Source: Bacilli bacterium (GTDB lineage Bacteria > Bacillota_I > Bacilli_A > RF39 > UBA660). From it: DNA of 15,663 bases. The position numbers and the translations under genes were made by a program. The DNA is taken from assembly GCA_900751815.1 (NCBI GenBank), contig CAADST010000168.1:1-15663 (forward strand). Reading direction: 5' to 3'. The notes beneath the pieces are model-generated. The model did no database searches. It worked only from the letters and a program-made list of their open reading frames with translations, and was not told the origin of the DNA. This document shows, piece by piece, positions 12,566 to 15,663 of this stretch. Position 1 is the stretch's first letter. Each line of letters opens with the position of its first letter.

Positions 12566-13168
12566 ATGGCAAGATATACTGGACCAGCTAATAAAAAGTC
12601 AAGAAGATTAGGTTTTTCAACACTTGAAAATGGTAAAGATTTAGCTAGAAGACCTTATGCACCAGGACAACATGGTAAAGACCATCGTCGTAAATTAAGT
12701 GAATATGGTATTCAAATGCAAGAAAAACAAAAAGTAAGAATCCTTTATGGCTTAAATGAAAAACAATTTAGAAAGACTTTTGATAAAGCTTCTAAAATGA
12801 AAGGTAAAGCTGGGGAAAATTTATTAATCTTACTTGAATCAAGACTTGATAATATGGTTTATCGCCTAGGAATGGCAAGAACAAGAAGAAGTGCTAGACA
12901 AATTGTTAATCATGGTCATATTTTAGTAAATGGTAAAAAAGTAGATATCCCTTCATATACTACAAAAGTTGGAGATATCATTTCTGTTAAAGAAAATTCT
13001 TTAAACCATCCTGCTATAATTGATGCAATTGAACAAAACGCTACAGTTCCTGCTTACTTAGAAATGGATAAGAAAAAATTATCAGGTAAGTATGTAAGAG
13101 TTCCTGAAAGAAGCGAACTTAATTCAGAAATCAATGAACAATTAATCGTTGAATTTTACAACAGATAA
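12566..13168 (+). CDS. rpsD: 30S ribosomal protein S4
   Basis: The 200-aa protein is S4: [26 protein letters not shown], the [25 protein letters not shown] block, and the S4 RNA-binding domain [39 protein letters not shown] (about 92-130), with VPERSELN and IVEFYNR at the end. S4 binds 16S rRNA early in assembly of the small subunit and often represses its own mRNA. The N-terminal zinc-binding cysteines of some S4 proteins are absent, so this is a Cys-less type. The start is fixed by AAAGGAG 5 nt upstream. It is monocistronic: its own promoter and leader lie before it and a terminator directly after it, as in other Bacillota. Confidence 0.98.
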   Translation: MARYTGPANKKSRRLGFSTLENGKDLARRPYAPGQHGKDHRRKLSEYGIQMQEKQKVRILYGLNEKQFRKTFDKASKMKGKAGENLLILLESRLDNMVYRLGMARTRRSARQIVNHGHILVNGKKVDIPSYTTKVGDIISVKENSLNHPAIIDAIEQNATVPAYLEMDKKKLSGKYVRVPERSELNSEINEQLIVEFYNR

Positions 13169-13200
13169 AAACCAAGAATTAACCTTCTTGGTTTTCTTTT
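13168..13200. terminator. bidirectional terminator shared by rpsD and the M16 operon
   Basis: Arms aaaaccaagaa (13168-13178) and ttcttggtttt (13185-13195) pair perfectly over 11 bp with a 6-nt loop. TTTTCTTTT follows on the plus strand and TTTTT on the minus strand. One arm and the loop lie inside the last codons of the M16 gene, so terminator and coding sequence are shared. Confidence 0.88.
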
Positions 13201-14462
13201 GGCAAAAATACATTAACTGCAACATTATCATTATTGATATATTTCATAACACCCTCTAAAGTTTCTTTATCTAAATTACTAACTCGTGCCTTTAAATCAG
13301 TAATTATTTTACCATTATTAATTATATCACTTTGTATTTTTGAATTAACACCTTCAATATCTTCATAATCAAGTATCATTGTTGCTATTGTAGCATTTTT
13401 CTTTCTTGTTAAATCCTCATCAGTTATATTTAGATTTTCTAATTTTTCTTGAATTCTTTTAATAACCTCTTTAGAATAATTAGTACTAGCATTAATAGTA
13501 ATTACTATATATTCATCATACTTATCAACATAATAACTTGTACTAGTAATTAAGCCTTTACTAATTAATTCTTCACGAAAATCACTTGTTGCTCCAAAAT
13601 TGATATTCATAATTAAATTAATAGCCATTTTTAAATCAATTAAATCAATATCTTTAAATTTATTAATAGGAATCTTTAAACTATATTTAATCTGTGGATC
13701 ATTTATCCCTACTCTTATTTCTTGATATTCACTTGTTACTTTTTTAGGTTCTGATTCTGTTATAATGGTAGGGTCACTATATTTTTTAAATGTCTTTTTA
13801 TCCATAAATTCATCAATAATTCTAACCATTTCATAAGGATTAATATTACCTGTAATAGTTAAAAACATATTTTTAGGATGATAAAAATTATTATAAACAT
13901 TTAATATATCATCAAGTTCTATTTCTTTTATATCTTCTTTAGTACCAGTAATTACCTCTCTAAAATTACTTTTTTGTAAAACACTTTTTAAGTTATCAAA
14001 AAATATTACAGAATAAGGATCATCCTCCGTCATATTAGCTTCTTCAATTATTATACCCTTTTCTTTAGTAATCATCTTTTTAGTGAAATATGGATTATAC
14101 ACATAATCAAGCAATAAATTTAGAACTTTATCTAGATTTTTTGTAGCATAAACAATATAACTTGTATATTCAAATGTTGTAAAAGCATTAGAATCTGCCC
14201 CTAATTTATAAAATTCATCATGAGCAACAGTACTAGCGTCCATATTAAATTTAATATGTTCTAAAAAATGCGCTACACCATTGGGTACTTCAAAAGTCTT
14301 TTTACCAACTTTAAATTTAGTATGAATTGAACCATATTTAACTGATAAAGACATAAATGTTGATGTAACTCTCTCATTTACCCACATATATACTTTTAAA
14401 CCACTTTTAGTTGTATGTTCATAAATACGCTCATTTAAACCCTCTAAAATTATTTCTTTCAT
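13179..14462 (-). CDS. M16 family zinc metallopeptidase, YmfH-like active subunit
   Basis: The 427-aa protein carries the inverted zinc motif HFLEHIKFN (HxxEH at about residues 66-70) and the downstream KEKGIIIEEANMTEDDPY, whose Glu completes the zinc site. This defines an active M16 (insulinase/processing-peptidase) subunit. The second M16 domain follows from about residue 240. There is no signal peptide or membrane segment, so it is cytoplasmic. The closest known arrangement is the ymfF-ymfH pair of Bacillota, in which a catalytic and a non-catalytic subunit are encoded together. Its ATG overlaps the stop of the upstream partner (ATGA, 14459-14462) and an AAGGAAAA site precedes it, so translation is coupled. 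The last codons lie within a terminator hairpin. Confidence 0.9.
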   Translation of the reverse strand: MKEIILEGLNERIYEHTTKSGLKVYMWVNERVTSTFMSLSVKYGSIHTKFKVGKKTFEVPNGVAHFLEHIKFNMDASTVAHDEFYKLGADSNAFTTFEYTSYIVYATKNLDKVLNLLLDYVYNPYFTKKMITKEKGIIIEEANMTEDDPYSVIFFDNLKSVLQKSNFREVITGTKEDIKEIELDDILNVYNNFYHPKNMFLTITGNINPYEMVRIIDEFMDKKTFKKYSDPTIITESEPKKVTSEYQEIRVGINDPQIKYSLKIPINKFKDIDLIDLKMAINLIMNINFGATSDFREELISKGLITSTSYYVDKYDEYIVITINASTNYSKEVIKRIQEKLENLNITDEDLTRKKNATIATMILDYEDIEGVNSKIQSDIINNGKIITDLKARVSNLDKETLEGVMKYINNDNVAVNVFLPKENQEG

Positions 14463-15663
14463 TCGATATTTTCCTTTCCTTTAAGCACATATATGGTATT
14501 TAGTTTTAATTTCCTTGAAACATTTACTACATCTTCTTTAGTTAATTTAGCTAAACTTTTCTTTCTCTCATCTATTAGTGGCAAATTATCAAATTCATGA
14601 AAAACATAATTATTAAGTAAAGATGAATTATTATCACTAGTTAAATCTAGAGCTAAACTAATACTTTTCTTAGCATCTTCTAAATCACTATCTAAAAAAT
14701 CCCCAGTTTGCATTTCTTTTAAACATTTCTTAACCATAGATACCGCTCTTTTAACATTAGCAGTATCGAGTGATATATGAATAGCTATTAACTCATCATA
14801 TTTTAAATAAAGAGTACTTATGTTATAACATAAACTATTTTCTTCTCTTATTCTTTTATATAATTTGCTAGTTAACCCACCACTTCCAAAAATATAATTA
14901 AATACTTGCATTGTTACATGTCGCTCTACCTCTGGCAGCTCTCCAATATTATAAATCATTACTAAATTCGCTTGTAAATTTTCACTTACATCTTCTTTAG
15001 TAGTTACCTTTTTCTTTTCCTTGTTATCTACTCTTAAAAGTAATTTATTTGTATTTATATAACGATGTTTAAAATATTTTTGAATTAATGATACTATATT
15101 ATCACTATCAACATTACCAATAATAAATATATCACAAGTATTATCTTTAAATAATTTTTTATAATATTTATACAAACTACTAGGAGTAATATCATCAAGC
15201 TCTTCAACTGATCCCATTAATGGGAATGCAGTAACACTACTTTTATCCATTGCTTCAATAGCTTTTCGCATGCTTGATTTAAAAGGATTTTCATCAATAC
15301 TTTTTATTTCTCTTTTTAATCTTTCTTTAACAAAATTAAATTCTTTTAAATCAAATTCTTCATTAGTAGCATTAGGGTTCATAAGCATTTCAAAAATAAA
15401 TTTGATAACATTTTCTAGGTAATCTTCTTCATCAATAAATTTAGGATCAATAAAATCCGCCATAAAGTTGGAATTTAGGACATTACCAGTTTTAACAGTA
15501 GTACCATAAACTACTAATTTGTATAATTCTTCTAATTTTGTAATTACATCTTTTCTTTTTGGATAATTCTTACTTGATTCCATTAACATATCTACTAAAA
15601 AAGCATAATTAACTAATTCTTCTTTTACAATATTTTTACGAAATATTATTTCCATATGAGATC
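14459..15663 (-). CDS. M16 family peptidase-like protein, YmfF-like non-catalytic subunit, 5' end probably outside window
   Basis: The visible product (at least 398 aa from ATG 15655) has M16 folds but no HxxEH motif. It reads YPKRKDVITKLEELYKLVVYGTTVKTGN in the first domain. The second has FNYIFGSGGLTSKLYKRIREENSLCYNIS, which keeps the Arg/Tyr substrate-binding pair seen in the non-catalytic partner of M16 dimers. It is probably the partner of the active subunit encoded immediately downstream (4-bp overlap). The frame stays open to the window edge and MEIIFRKNIVKEEL corresponds to an internal strand of YmfF-type proteins. About 20 or more N-terminal residues are therefore likely missing and 15655 may not be the true start. 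Function in the cell is unknown; a peptide-degrading role is inferred from the family. Confidence 0.83.
   Translation of the reverse strand, partial: SHMEIIFRKNIVKEELVNYAFLVDMLMESSKNYPKRKDVITKLEELYKLVVYGTTVKTGNVLNSNFMADFIDPKFIDEEDYLENVIKFIFEMLMNPNATNEEFDLKEFNFVKERLKREIKSIDENPFKSSMRKAIEAMDKSSVTAFPLMGSVEELDDITPSSLYKYYKKLFKDNTCDIFIIGNVDSDNIVSLIQKYFKHRYINTNKLLLRVDNKEKKKVTTKEDVSENLQANLVMIYNIGELPEVERHVTMQVFNYIFGSGGLTSKLYKRIREENSLCYNISTLYLKYDELIAIHISLDTANVKRAVSMVKKCLKEMQTGDFLDSDLEDAKKSISLALDLTSDNNSSLLNNYVFHEFDNLPLIDERKKSLAKLTKEDVVNVSRKLKLNTIYVLKGKENIE

Overview
The window comes from a very AT-rich, low-GC Bacillota. It carries the endospore-formation cluster spoIIGA-sigE / sigG / ylmC, a glmS ribozyme ahead of glmS, a structured leader ahead of rpsD, and an ftsA-ftsZ pair. 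A spore-forming lineage of Bacilli/Erysipelotrichia type fits best; I cannot name a genus. TGG encodes Trp and reading frames end normally at TGA, so the standard bacterial code applies.

Layout, left to right: a fragment of lspA (+, 5' end outside the window) that runs out against ylmC; then on the minus strand ylmC, sigG and an unrecognised 162-codon gene; a tandem-HTH regulator on the plus strand; then, minus, sigE and spoIIGA (overlapping, translationally coupled) behind an apparent Spo0A box. Next comes an accessory block: three tandem minus-strand copies of a DUF1016/YhcG-like PD-(D/E)XK nuclease (one intact, two broken), and a plus-strand GrpB-family gene. Two hairpin terminators follow, then ftsZ, ftsA and a DUF308 membrane protein (all minus). 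The right part is glmS with its ribozyme (+), rpsD with its leader (+), a two-way terminator, and a pair of overlapping M16 peptidase-family genes (minus) that reach the window edge.

From general knowledge of Bacillus subtilis, the order ftsA-ftsZ-(bpr)-spoIIGA-sigE-sigG-(ylmA)-ylmC...ileS-lspA is the ancestral arrangement. The window keeps this backbone, but accessory DNA has been inserted at two places (ftsZ/spoIIGA and sigE/sigG), and the lspA end has an altered orientation.

The most unusual signal is in the nuclease array. At the same codons in each copy, just before a conserved Leu-Thr-Trp, there is a palindrome. It is perfect over 29 and 31 nt in two copies and partly decayed in the third. 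The palindromes have different sequences, so the two arms have changed together. They are GC-rich in an AT-rich genome and share a CA-N-TG centre, which also appears at the apex of two nearby terminator hairpins.

A second strong signal is a 12-bp perfect hairpin that buries the sigG ribosome-binding site. It overlaps a candidate forespore promoter whose transcript would lack the hairpin.
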